This document shows, piece after piece, positions 1-7,533 of a stretch of DNA of 48,061 nt. Origin of the DNA: Oscillospiraceae bacterium (lineage in GTDB: Bacteria > Bacillota > Clostridia > Oscillospirales > JAAYXM01); the NCBI GenBank assembly GCA_017435965.1, contig JAFSEA010000074.1, positions 1 to 48,061 of the forward strand, in the 5' to 3' direction. Position numbers and translations under genes: made by a program. Numbering within the stretch: the stretch's first letter is position 1; every line of letters starts with the position of its first letter. The notes under the pieces are model-generated. The model saw only the letters and a program-made list of their open reading frames with translations. It made no database searches and had not been told where the DNA came from.

Positions 1-8
1 CAGCCTCC

Positions 9-37
9 CAGCGTGTCGAAAGTTTTTCGACACGCTG
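9..37. repeat. Perfect 13-bp-stem hairpin at window start
   Basis: Inverted repeat with 13-nt arms at 9-21 and 25-37 and a 3-nt loop. It directly abuts a second hairpin at 38-60. No T-run follows it on either strand, so on its own it is not a clear terminator. It may be part of a compound terminator between two convergent genes. Confidence 0.6.
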
Positions 38-64
38 ACACCTCGGCATTGCCGAGGTGTTTTG
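38..64 (+). terminator. Intrinsic terminator for an upstream plus-strand gene
   Basis: A 10-bp GC-rich stem (38-47 with 51-60) with a 3-nt loop is followed by four Ts at 61-64. This fits a terminator for a plus-strand gene lying before the window, converging on the minus-strand gene that ends at 65. Confidence 0.6.
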
Positions 65-736
65 CTATATCTTATATGCTTTTTCTGCAGGGATGGCGAT
101 TGTGACGCCTTTTGCTTCGGTTTTCATACCGAATTCGCGGTTTACTTCTTCCATAATCTTTTTGCCGGTATCAATCTGTGCGAGTATGCAGATTATTTCG
201 CGGTCGTCATCCGTATCATTTTTGCCGGGATCAAGAAGCTCTCCGAAGCTTGCGAGTCTTCCTTTGATAATAGTTCCACCGGTGGCACCTGCTTTTCTTG
301 CAACCTGCATTACATCATCGGAAAATCCTTCATTTACGGATATTATGATTAAATTGTTATGGTATTCATTTTTCATAACGGTGGTTTCCTTTTCTGAATT
401 GGCATTGTTGCTATCGTAGCGGAGTATTTCGGTCAGTATTCTGTTTGCGGCAGAGATTTTCAGAATTATCATAACTCCGCCGTATTTTGTGTGGCTGACA
501 AAATTTTCGCCGAAGTTCGTCATCATGGACCTTACGGCTGTTTCAGCCCCGAGGCTTATGACTATATCTTTGTCGTTTGCACCAAAACCGAATATGTTCA
601 TCATTTCGGTGGGGGCAGTACCGAATCCTACACATTGGAAATTGACGCGGATATTCATTTTCTCAAGAGCCTTTATGAGTTTTTTTCCTTTGTCACGCTC
701 AACTATTGACAGAAGGAGCATAGGTCTTTCGCTCAT
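65..736 (-). CDS. Tandem PII-like (P-II family) regulatory protein
   Basis: 223 aa with two PII-like ferredoxin-fold halves. Residues about 5-105 begin MLLLSIVERDKGKKLIKAL, and about 125-223 begin NLIIISVNEGF. The second half carries a glycine-rich segment (KAGATGGTIIKGR) like the ligand-binding loop region of PII/GlnK proteins. Canonical PII proteins are about 112 aa and trimeric, so this is a double-length version. Its start overlaps the stop of the upstream DUF1538 membrane gene (TAATG), implying translational coupling. PII proteins sense nucleotides or metabolites and gate transporters. That this one gates the DUF1538 protein is inference from gene order. Confidence 0.75.
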   Translation of the reverse strand: MSERPMLLLSIVERDKGKKLIKALEKMNIRVNFQCVGFGTAPTEMMNIFGFGANDKDIVISLGAETAVRSMMTNFGENFVSHTKYGGVMIILKISAANRILTEILRYDSNNANSEKETTVMKNEYHNNLIIISVNEGFSDDVMQVARKAGATGGTIIKGRLASFGELLDPGKNDTDDDREIICILAQIDTGKKIMEEVNREFGMKTEAKGVTIAIPAEKAYKI

Positions 737-2256
737 TATACATCCTCCTCGTCAAAAAATACAATATCGTCTTTTAACATACTTATATCATTGTGAAGCT
801 TCTTTATTCTTCTTATGCGAACACATTTCTTATAAAGACCGAGAATTTGAATTGTGATAAGGGGAGTCATTGCAATCATCGCAACTATTCCGAAAGCATC
901 AGTCATAACATTGCCGCCGGTAGCTTCACACGCACCTACTGCAAAGGGAAGCATAAAGGTGGAGGTCATTGGACCGCTTGCAACACCACCGGAGTCAAAT
1001 GCAATACCTGTGTATATGTGAGGAACGAAAAAGCTTATGATGAGAGATACTGAATAGCCAAAAAGCAAAAACGGAAGTATTGGTATTCCGCTGACAACCC
1101 TTAAAAGAGAGATGCCGACAGAAATTGACACACCGATTGAAAGGGCAATTGCAACGGATTTCTGTGAGATTGCACCGTTTGTTATTTCGCTTACCTGGCG
1201 TTTGAGCGTATGAACTGCAGGTTCTGCCGAAACAACGAAGTAACCCATAAGCATTCCTATTGGTATGAGGAGGTTTTTGAAGGGACTCGCGACTATTTCT
1301 GCACCGATAAGCCGTCCGATGGGCATAAAGCCGACATTTGCACCGGTGAGAAAGAGAACAAGACCGAGATAGGTATAAAGAAAACCTACACACATTTTTA
1401 TAACGGTGTGGATGTGAAATCTTCTTGTGATAAGCTGATAGATAATAAAGAGAAGCACAATAGGGACAAATGCGGAAAAAATTTCTTCGGCATATTTTGG
1501 GATTGCTGAGGTGAAGAGTGTGAAAGCTCCGGTTGTGGAAGTGACGGTTGGAATTATATAACCGGAGGTCTCGGGTTGAGGGTTATAGAAAATGCTGAGA
1601 AGAAGAACTGAAAGAATGGGACCGATACTGCAAAGGGCAACGAGACCGAAGCTGTGTTCACCGGCATTCTTTCCTTTTCTGTGTGCGGCAAGACCTGCAC
1701 CCAATGCCATAATAAACGGAACTGTGATGGGACCTGTGGTAACACCGCCCGAGTCAAAAGCCGTTGGGACAAACTCCTTTGGAGCAAAAAGGCTCAAAGC
1801 AATGATGAGTATATAAAAAACAATCAGAAGAGTTCTGAGAGAAAAGCTCTTTTTGTTTCGGAGCAATGAAACTGCAAGGAAAATTCCTACGCCGATGCCT
1901 ACGCAGGAAATGAGAGTCATATTGGGAATGGTAGGTACCTGTTCTGCTAAAACCTGGAGATCAGGCTCGGAAATTGTTATAATGTATCCGAGAATAAAGC
2001 AGATAACGAGTGGGATAAGTATTTTTTTGTCTTTGCCGAGTGTTTTTCCCAGTCCGTCGCCCAAAGGCTCCATTGAAATCTCTGTGCCAACCGTGAAGAA
2101 GCTCATTCCCAAAATCAGCGAAGCTGTGCCGAAGAAAAAAAGCACCAGAACGCCGGGATCAAGCGGAACACAAATCATTGAAAGAATAAGAACTATCAAT
2201 GCTATGGGGGAGACTGAACGCAGGGATTCTTTGATTGATGAAAGAATATGTGTCAT
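736..2256 (-). CDS. DUF1538 family polytopic membrane protein
   Basis: 506 aa, almost wholly hydrophobic with many predicted membrane spans, ending in a charged tail. The protein is an internal duplication: the motif AFDSGGVTTGPITVPF in the first half (about residues 167-182) recurs as AFDSGGVASGPMTSTF in the second half, with similar PLGDGLG/PIGRLIG segments. Such inverted or tandem repeats with a conserved Gly/Pro/Thr motif are typical of transporters with paired re-entrant ion-binding loops. I recognise the family as DUF1538, often next to PII-like genes. The transported substrate is not known to me. Start chosen by a GGAG box 8-9 nt upstream. Confidence 0.75.
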   Translation of the reverse strand: MTHILSSIKESLRSVSPIALIVLILSMICVPLDPGVLVLFFFGTASLILGMSFFTVGTEISMEPLGDGLGKTLGKDKKILIPLVICFILGYIITISEPDLQVLAEQVPTIPNMTLISCVGIGVGIFLAVSLLRNKKSFSLRTLLIVFYILIIALSLFAPKEFVPTAFDSGGVTTGPITVPFIMALGAGLAAHRKGKNAGEHSFGLVALCSIGPILSVLLLSIFYNPQPETSGYIIPTVTSTTGAFTLFTSAIPKYAEEIFSAFVPIVLLFIIYQLITRRFHIHTVIKMCVGFLYTYLGLVLFLTGANVGFMPIGRLIGAEIVASPFKNLLIPIGMLMGYFVVSAEPAVHTLKRQVSEITNGAISQKSVAIALSIGVSISVGISLLRVVSGIPILPFLLFGYSVSLIISFFVPHIYTGIAFDSGGVASGPMTSTFMLPFAVGACEATGGNVMTDAFGIVAMIAMTPLITIQILGLYKKCVRIRRIKKLHNDISMLKDDIVFFDEEDV

Positions 2257-2289
2257 TTACGAAACTCCAATAATAAATATAACTGATAT

Positions 2290-2318
2290 ATTATACAACT
2301 TTTTTGGCTTAAAATCAA
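2290..2318 (-). promoter_or_regulatory. Sigma-A promoter for DUF1538-PII operon
   Basis: Minus-strand -35 TTGATT (2313-2318) and -10 TATAAT (2290-2295) with a 17-bp spacer, 34 nt upstream of the DUF1538 start codon. Confidence 0.65.
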
Positions 2319-2367
2319 CGTTTCCTTTTTCTTTGTGCAACTTAAAAAAATTTTTTCAAAAAAGCTC

Positions 2368-2395
2368 TTGACAAAAAGGAAAAATATGCTATACT
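2368..2395 (+). promoter_or_regulatory. Sigma-A promoter for ferritin-rubredoxin genes
   Basis: Consensus -35 TTGACA (2368-2373) and -10 TATACT (2390-2395) with a 16-bp spacer. It is immediately followed by a small palindrome, a candidate operator. Confidence 0.7.
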
Positions 2396-2404
2396 ATAAA
2401 CAGT

Positions 2405-2417
2405 AATAGTTACTATT
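2405..2417. promoter_or_regulatory. Candidate Fur/PerR-like operator
   Basis: Perfect 6-1-6 palindrome AATAGT-T-ACTATT just downstream of the -10 box of the ferritin promoter. Its 6-1-6 layout and AT content resemble, but do not match, the 7-1-7 boxes of Fur/PerR regulators. The position would block transcription of an iron-storage gene. Which regulator binds is inference. Confidence 0.35.
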
Positions 2418-2438
2418 TATTTTAAGGAGGAATCACAA

Positions 2439-2948
2439 ATGGATAAAAAAGTAGCAAAGCTCATAAATGAGCAAATAAACAAAGAACTGTATTCGGCTTA
2501 TCTCTACCTTGACTTTTCTATATATTACGAACAGCAGGGCCTTGATGGATTTGCAAATTGGTATATGGTTCAGGCACAGGAGGAAAGAGACCATGCGATG
2601 CTTTTCCTCAAGTACTTACAGCTTAACGGTGAAAAGGCAACTCTTGAAGCTGTCGGAAAGCCGGATAAGGAAATGAAGAGTCTTATGGATCCGCTCAAAG
2701 CAGGTCTCGAGCACGAACAGTATGTAACGGGTCTTATCAATGATATCTATGCTGCGGCATATGATGTAAAAGATTTCCGTGCAATGCAGTTTCTTGATTG
2801 GTTTGTTAAGGAGCAGCTTGAGGAAGAAAAGAACGCCGATGATATGATAAAGAAAATGGAGCTTTTCGGAAACGACTCCAAAGGTCTTTACTCACTTGAT
2901 GCGGAATATGCCGCAAGAATTTACACTGCACCGTCGCTTGTGTTATAA
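2439..2948 (+). CDS. ftnA: Non-haem bacterial ferritin (FtnA type)
   Basis: 169 aa, the usual length for bacterial non-haem ferritin. It oxidises Fe(II) with O2 or peroxide and stores the ferric mineral in a 24-mer cage. Ferroxidase ligands are visible at E16 (INKELYSAYL), E49 and H52 (QEERDH), E93 (LEHEQ), Q126 and E129 (KEQLEEEK), matching E17/E50/H53/E94/Q127/E130 of E. coli FtnA. A strong AAGGAGG sits 8 nt before the ATG. It lies just upstream of a rubredoxin gene and is preceded by a consensus promoter with a palindromic operator-like site, fitting iron or peroxide control. Confidence 0.93.
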   Translation: MDKKVAKLINEQINKELYSAYLYLDFSIYYEQQGLDGFANWYMVQAQEERDHAMLFLKYLQLNGEKATLEAVGKPDKEMKSLMDPLKAGLEHEQYVTGLINDIYAAAYDVKDFRAMQFLDWFVKEQLEEEKNADDMIKKMELFGNDSKGLYSLDAEYAARIYTAPSLVL

Positions 2949-2975
2949 AATCTGATTGAAAAGGAGAAAATAAAA

Positions 2976-3131
2976 ATGAAAAAGTATGTTTGCCCTTGTG
3001 GATATGTTTATGATCCGGAGCTTGGAGATCCCGATAACGGTGTAGCTCCCGGAACTGCATGGGAAGATGTTCCCGAAGATTGGGTTTGCCCTGTATGCGA
3101 ACTCGGAAAAGAAGTTTTTGAAGAAGAATAA
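2976..3131 (+). CDS. rub: Rubredoxin with C-x-C first knuckle (copy 1)
   Basis: 51-aa one-iron electron carrier. The second knuckle CPVC is normal, and the [20 protein letters not shown] core is canonical. The first knuckle reads V-C-P-C-G-Y, one residue shorter than the usual C-x-x-C-G-Y. The residue after CPVC is Glu instead of the usual Gly. It starts 27 nt after ferritin with an AAGGAG box, so the two are probably co-transcribed. Rubredoxins donate electrons to flavodiiron proteins, rubrerythrins and superoxide reductases. A near-identical paralogue follows the flavodiiron gene at 4927. Confidence 0.93.
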   Translation: MKKYVCPCGYVYDPELGDPDNGVAPGTAWEDVPEDWVCPVCELGKEVFEEE

Positions 3132-3184
3132 GTCTATCGCCCGTTCTTTCGGGAGATAATAGGTTTTGAAAGGAGGCGTTAAGT

Positions 3185-3610
3185 ATGAAAAAGAAGACGG
3201 CGATTTTGTCGGTATGTGCAATATGTGCCGCAGGTGTTGCGTTGGGAATTGTGGCGAGGGGTGCATTTCGTGAAATGAGAAAAGCTCCGAAGTCTGATGT
3301 TGAAAGCGGGCAAGAGGAAACTGTGGTAAGTGAAAACACTTCCGATGTGTCTTATAAAGATGCGAAACGCCCCGAATTGAAAGATGTGAATACATCCGAA
3401 TTTATCGCGAAAGACAGAGTAAAGGAAGTTGCTCTTGCACGTGCGGGACTTAAAGCCTCAGATGTGGCAAGAGTGAGCGCTGAACTTGATTTTGATGACG
3501 GAGTATGGAAATACGAGGTAGATTTTAAACATGGAGGTTTTGAATACGACGTTGATATAAATGCTGAAAGCGGCTCTGTTTTGAAATTTGAAGAAGAATA
3601 TGACGACTGA
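3185..3610 (+). CDS. PepSY-domain protein, membrane-anchored
   Basis: 141 aa. Residues 5-24 form a hydrophobic N-terminal helix (signal or anchor). An acidic, Ser-rich linker follows to about residue 70, then a PepSY-type domain (about 76-140: KDRVKEVALARAGLKASDV, then WKYEVDF and YDVDINAESGSVL). PepSY domains are extracytoplasmic and often modulate proteases or bind heme or substrates in unresolved ways. A GAAAGGAGG box lies 6 nt before the ATG. No partner protease is visible nearby. Function here is unknown. Confidence 0.8.
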   Translation: MKKKTAILSVCAICAAGVALGIVARGAFREMRKAPKSDVESGQEETVVSENTSDVSYKDAKRPELKDVNTSEFIAKDRVKEVALARAGLKASDVARVSAELDFDDGVWKYEVDFKHGGFEYDVDINAESGSVLKFEEEYDD

Positions 3611-3623
3611 TTGGATTCCCCTA

Positions 3624-3662
3624 AAGGAAGGACTGTTGCTTCATGTAACAGTTCTTTTCCTT
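3624..3662 (+). terminator. Intrinsic terminator after PepSY gene
   Basis: Inverted repeat with arms AAGGAAGGACTGTT (3624-3637) and AACAGTTC plus TTCCTT (3647-3662), with a T-rich 3' arm. It separates the ferritin/PepSY genes from the flavodiiron promoter. Confidence 0.6.
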
Positions 3663-3689
3663 GTAATAAGAGGTGATTTGTGGTATACT
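3661..3689 (+). promoter_or_regulatory. Promoter of flavodiiron-rubredoxin operon
   Basis: -35 TTGTAA (3661-3666), 17-bp spacer, extended -10 TGG-TATACT (3681-3689). It lies 43 nt before the flavodiiron start codon. Confidence 0.6.
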
Positions 3690-3731
3690 ACACAATATTG
3701 AAAATGTTATCGCTGAAAGGAAGTTTTGACG

Positions 3732-4883
3732 ATGGAAATAACGAAAGATATCAAATATATAGGCGTAAATGATAAGGAAATAGATCTTTTTGAAGGACAA
3801 TACATTGTGCCTAACGGAATTGCATACAATTCATATGTAATTCTTGATGAAAAGATTGCAGTTATGGATTCCGTTGATGAAAGGTTTTGTGACGAGTGGT
3901 TTAAAAATATAAAAACCGTTCTCGGAGACAAGGCTCCCGATTATCTTGTTGTTCATCACATGGAGCCGGACCATTCCTCAAGTATTGCAAAATTTGCCGA
4001 CAGATATCCCAATGCAAAGATAGTTTCTTCTGCGAAGTCTTTTGTTATGATGAAGCAGTTTTTCGGAACTGACTTTTCAGACAAGCAGGTTGTTGTGGGT
4101 GAAGGAGATGTTTTGGAGCTTGGTGCACACAACCTTACCTTTGTAACAGCACCAATGGTGCATTGGCCTGAGGTTATAGTTTCTTATGACAGCAAGGATA
4201 AGGTGCTTTTCTCTGCCGACGGCTTCGGAAAATTCGGAGCTCTTGATGCTGAAGAAGACTGGGCTTGTGAAGCTCGTCGTTATTATATTGGCATTGTGGG
4301 AAAATACGGAGTTCAGGTGCAGGCACTTCTTAAGAAGGCATCAGCTCTTGATATTGAAATCATATGCCCACTTCACGGACCTGTTCTTAAAGAAAAACTC
4401 GGATACTATCTCAATCTTTATGATCTCTGGTCGGGATATAAGACAGAGTCGGAGGGCGTTATGATTGCATATACCTCTGTGTATGGAAATACAAAAAAAG
4501 CGGCGATTGAACTTCAGAACAAGCTTGTTGAACTTGGATGCCCCAAGGTTGTTGTGAATGACCTTGCCCGTTGCGATATGGCAGAAGCTGTTGAGGATGC
4601 ATTCAGATACGGAAAGATTGTTCTTGCAACGACCACCTATAATGGCGATATATTCCCATTTATGAAGACATTCATCGATCATCTTACGGAGCGCAATTTC
4701 CAGAATAAGACCATTGGTTTTATCGAAAACGGAAGTTGGGCACCGGTTGCAGTAAAAAAGATGCAGGCGGGTTTTGAAAAGAGCAAAAACATAACCTTCT
4801 GCAGCACATCTGTAAAGATTATGTCAGCACTTAACGATGAAAGCCGCGCACAGATAGAGGCTCTTGCAAAAGAACTTGCATAA
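3732..4883 (+). CDS. fprA: FprA-family A-type flavodiiron protein
   Basis: 383 aa. It reduces O2 to water (and/or NO to N2O) using electrons from rubredoxin. The N-terminal beta-lactamase-fold diiron domain shows the ligand set H-x-E-x-D-H (HMEPDH, residues 76-81), then H in PMVHWPEV, D in SADGFGKFG and H in CPLHGP. The C-terminal flavodoxin domain starts around residue 247 with IAYTSVYGNTKKAA. The length is that of class A enzymes without fused rubredoxin, and the rubredoxin is supplied by the next gene. ATG at 3732 is preferred over the in-frame TTG at 3726 because the GAAAGGAAG box is 8 nt upstream of it. Confidence 0.93.
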   Translation: MEITKDIKYIGVNDKEIDLFEGQYIVPNGIAYNSYVILDEKIAVMDSVDERFCDEWFKNIKTVLGDKAPDYLVVHHMEPDHSSSIAKFADRYPNAKIVSSAKSFVMMKQFFGTDFSDKQVVVGEGDVLELGAHNLTFVTAPMVHWPEVIVSYDSKDKVLFSADGFGKFGALDAEEDWACEARRYYIGIVGKYGVQVQALLKKASALDIEIICPLHGPVLKEKLGYYLNLYDLWSGYKTESEGVMIAYTSVYGNTKKAAIELQNKLVELGCPKVVVNDLARCDMAEAVEDAFRYGKIVLATTTYNGDIFPFMKTFIDHLTERNFQNKTIGFIENGSWAPVAVKKMQAGFEKSKNITFCSTSVKIMSALNDESRAQIEALAKELA

Positions 4884-4926
4884 ATTTCGCATTTTTGGAT
4901 AATAATAACTTGCGGAGGTGACGGCT

Positions 4927-5082
4927 ATGGAAAAATATATATGCCCTTGCGGTTATGTTTATGATCCGGAAAAAGGTGATCCCGATAACGGAGTCGCACC
5001 CGGAACGGCATGGGAGAATGTTCCCGAGGACTGGGTATGCCCCGTATGCGGATTGGGAAAAGATGCGTTTGAGCTTGAATAG
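4927..5082 (+). CDS. rub: Rubredoxin with C-x-C first knuckle (copy 2)
   Basis: 51 aa, nearly the same as the rubredoxin at 2976 and clearly a duplicate, also at DNA level. The first knuckle is again I-C-P-C-G-Y, one residue shorter than C-x-x-C. The second is [11 protein letters not shown], fully canonical. It lies 43 nt after the flavodiiron gene with a GCGGAGGTGA box and should be its cognate electron donor. Its terminator follows immediately. Confidence 0.93.
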   Translation: MEKYICPCGYVYDPEKGDPDNGVAPGTAWENVPEDWVCPVCGLGKDAFELE

Positions 5083-5085
5083 TGC

Positions 5086-5136
5086 AATTCAGACTGTGGC
5101 AAAACATATTTTGCTGCAGTCTGAATTTTTATTTTT
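5086..5136 (+). terminator. Intrinsic terminator after rubredoxin copy 2
   Basis: Long stem (AATTCAGACTG at 5086-5096 pairs with CAGTCTGAATT at 5117-5127, with an inner GCAAAA/TTTTGC pairing), followed by a run rich in T. Confidence 0.8.
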
Positions 5137-5223
5137 TACAATTCATTATAATTTCGCTTTTCAATTTTGGATAAATGTGGTATGATATATGTGTGAAAAA
5201 ATAGCCTTGAGGGGATTTTGGAT

Positions 5224-5976
5224 ATGTACGAAAAAATATCAATCTACGGTGTCGGATATAATAATGTCACAATGGAAGAAGCGGCGGCTCTTACAGATGA
5301 GTTTCTGGGTGAGTCGAAAAATCATATGGTAGTAACTCCCAATGCGGAAATCGGATATATGGCGGCAAAAGATAAGGAACTCAGCGATATTCTCAATGCC
5401 TCCGATATGGTAATCGCCGATGGTATAGGTGTTGTTTATGCATCAAAGATTTACGGAACGCCCGTAAAGCAGAAGGTGGCAGGCGTTGAGCTTGGAGAAA
5501 AAGTTTTAGAGAATGCCTCAAAAAGCGGAAAAGGTGTGTTTTTTCTCGGCGCAAAGCCCGGTGTCGGCGACCTTGCGGCGGAAAAGCTTCTTGAAAAGTA
5601 TCCCGGAATAAATTTTTCAGGTATTCGTGACGGATATTTCAAGGATGACGATGAAGTTATTGAAGCTATAAACGCAAGCGGAGCAGAAATTCTTTTCGTA
5701 TGCTTGGGAGCTCCCAAACAGGAAAAATGGATGGCGAAAAATAGGGATAAGATAAATGTACGTCTTATGCTTGGACTCGGCGGTGCTCTTGATTCTTATG
5801 CCGGCACGGTAAAGCGTGCACCGAAAATATTCATAAAGCTTGGTCTTGAATGGTTTTACAGACTTATAAAAGAACCGAAGCGTGCAGGCAGAATGATGGC
5901 ACTTCCGAAATATATGTTTGCAGTAATGCGTGACAGTCGCAAAAAAAAGAAGATGGCAAGAAAGAAGGCAAAATAA
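5224..5976 (+). CDS. WecG/TagA/CpsF-family glycosyltransferase (GT26)
   Basis: 250 aa. This family transfers N-acetyl-D-mannosamine (or a related sugar) to undecaprenyl-PP-GlcNAc, an early step in wall teichoic acid or secondary wall polysaccharide synthesis. Family hallmarks are VVTPNAEIGYMA, the DGIGVV segment (residues about 64-69), FLGAKPGV, FVCLGAPKQEKWM and the C-terminal GLEWFYRLIKEPKR membrane-association patch. ATG at 5224 is chosen over TTG at 5218 by a GAGGGG box about 9 nt upstream. The stop shares one base with tmk, so it heads a long operon. Sugar specificity cannot be read from sequence. Confidence 0.88.
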   Translation: MYEKISIYGVGYNNVTMEEAAALTDEFLGESKNHMVVTPNAEIGYMAAKDKELSDILNASDMVIADGIGVVYASKIYGTPVKQKVAGVELGEKVLENASKSGKGVFFLGAKPGVGDLAAEKLLEKYPGINFSGIRDGYFKDDDEVIEAINASGAEILFVCLGAPKQEKWMAKNRDKINVRLMLGLGGALDSYAGTVKRAPKIFIKLGLEWFYRLIKEPKRAGRMMALPKYMFAVMRDSRKKKKMARKKAK

Positions 5977-6650
5977 TGAGAGGCAAGCTTATTACAATAG
6001 AGGGCACAGACTGCTCCGGAAAGTCAACTCAGCTCGAGCTTTTAGCAAAACGCCTTCAAGATGAAAACGTAAATTTCAGAAAAATTGCATTTCCCAGATA
6101 CGACAGCGAATCGTCGGCACTTGTGCGGATGTATCTCGGTGGCGAATTCGGAGAGAATGTAAGCGCGGTAAATGCATATACTGCATCGAGCTTTTTTGCC
6201 GTTGACCGTGCCGCATCATATCTTCGTGAGTGGAAAACATATCTCGACGAGGGCGGAAACGTGCTTCTTGACAGATACACAACCTCGAATGCCATTTATC
6301 AGGCATCAAAGCTTCCGAAAGGGGAAAGAGAAGCATTCTGCGACTGGCTTTTTGACTTTGAGTATAACCTTTTGGGACTACCTTCTCCCGATGCTGTTAT
6401 ATTCCTTGATATGCCGCCACAGTATGCAGAGCAGCTTATGAAAAAGAGGGAGGAAAGTGAAGATATTCACGAAAAGGACAAAAAGTACCTTGCAACCTGT
6501 TATGCAAGTGCAGTTGAGCTTTCGGAAAAATACTCCTGGAAAAGAATATCTTGTACGGAAAGTCAAAGAATAAAGACAATAGAGGAAATACATTCGGAAA
6601 TTTACAAATTGGTTTCCGATGTCTTGTCGGAAGGAAAATACAATGCTTGA
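5976..6650 (+). CDS. tmk: Thymidylate kinase
   Basis: 224 aa. It phosphorylates dTMP to dTDP. P-loop EGTDCSGKSTQ lies at residues 9-19, a DRYTTSNAIYQ segment forms the dTMP-binding region around 99-109, and a LID-type basic stretch MKKREES is at about 155. It begins on the final base of the upstream glycosyltransferase stop and overlaps the next gene by 8 nt, so it is embedded in an operon rather than the usual tmk-holB arrangement. Confidence 0.9.
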   Translation: MRGKLITIEGTDCSGKSTQLELLAKRLQDENVNFRKIAFPRYDSESSALVRMYLGGEFGENVSAVNAYTASSFFAVDRAASYLREWKTYLDEGGNVLLDRYTTSNAIYQASKLPKGEREAFCDWLFDFEYNLLGLPSPDAVIFLDMPPQYAEQLMKKREESEDIHEKDKKYLATCYASAVELSEKYSWKRISCTESQRIKTIEEIHSEIYKLVSDVLSEGKYNA

Positions 6651-7533
6651 ATTTAAAGAGGTGTGTGCGGAAGATTATAGAGAAGCAGCACCTATAATGA
6701 GACAAAGTGGATTTAATTCCACAGAGTGTTCATTTCCCACAATGTTTCTGTGGAGAACACTTTATAATACGAAAATATGTATAAAGGATGAAACCGTTTA
6801 CTTCAAATTTGAAAGAAATGGGAAGAGCACATATCTTACACCATTTGGCGATGATATAAAAAAAGCCCTTGATGAGTTAAGGCAAAGCATCTCCGAAGAA
6901 GAAATAATATTCGGTGCAGTTACAGAGGGAATGAAGAACAGACTTGAAGATGCATTTCCCGGCGAGTTTGAATATACAGAGAGACGAAAAAGCTTTGATT
7001 ATATTTATCGCACAGAAGCTCTTGCAACCCTTTCGGGGAAAAAACTTCATCAGAAGAGAAATCACGTAAATAAGTTTATAAAGCGTTATGAAGGAAGATT
7101 TTCCTATGAAGAGCTTTCTGAGGAAAGTATCCCCGAAATTGTTTCTTTCCAGAAAGAATGGGTGGAGATGTCAATCTCTCGCGGAAACAATGAAGATATT
7201 CGATATGAGTCGGAAATGATAGTAAAGCTTCTTGATTCATTTTCAGAGCTGGGTCTGATTGGCGGTGTTGTGAGGCTTGACGGAGAGGTGAAGGCATATT
7301 GCGTAGGCTCACAAATCAGTCACGATACTGTTGATGTTATGATAGAAAAAGGCGATTATGCTTTTGACGGAATATATCAGTATATAAATAAAAAATTCGC
7401 AGAAAGTCTTCTCGGAAAAGTTGAGTTCTTAAATCGTGAGGATGATGCAGGGGTTGAAGGACTTCGGAAATCAAAGCTTTCATATGACCCTGCAATTCTG
7501 CTTAAGAAATACGGTGCTGTATGGAAGAGATAA
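6643..7533 (+). CDS. DUF2156 protein (phosphatidylglycerol lysyltransferase C-terminal-like)
   Basis: 296 aa, soluble, two GNAT-like halves. Motifs KLHQKRNHVNKFIKRYEGRF and the C-terminal YQYINKKFAESLLGKVEFLNREDDAG are typical of DUF2156 proteins, related to the catalytic domain of MprF that transfers amino acids from aminoacyl-tRNA. No membrane part is present, so lipid lysylation is not implied. ATG at 6643, inside the end of tmk, is preferred to ATG at 6619 because AAGGAA lies 7 nt upstream. It overlaps the downstream GNAT gene by 13 nt. Substrate unknown. Confidence 0.8.
   Translation: MLEFKEVCAEDYREAAPIMRQSGFNSTECSFPTMFLWRTLYNTKICIKDETVYFKFERNGKSTYLTPFGDDIKKALDELRQSISEEEIIFGAVTEGMKNRLEDAFPGEFEYTERRKSFDYIYRTEALATLSGKKLHQKRNHVNKFIKRYEGRFSYEELSEESIPEIVSFQKEWVEMSISRGNNEDIRYESEMIVKLLDSFSELGLIGGVVRLDGEVKAYCVGSQISHDTVDVMIEKGDYAFDGIYQYINKKFAESLLGKVEFLNREDDAGVEGLRKSKLSYDPAILLKKYGAVWKR

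Noticed and set aside
1-64. Adjacent inverted repeats as a CRISPR or IS end
   Set aside because: The two hairpins differ in sequence and are not repeated elsewhere in the window. A terminator role fits better.
2806-3395. Minus-strand frames of 150-177 codons opposite ferritin, rubredoxin and PepSY genes
   Set aside because: Complete overlap with well-supported plus-strand genes and no start signals.
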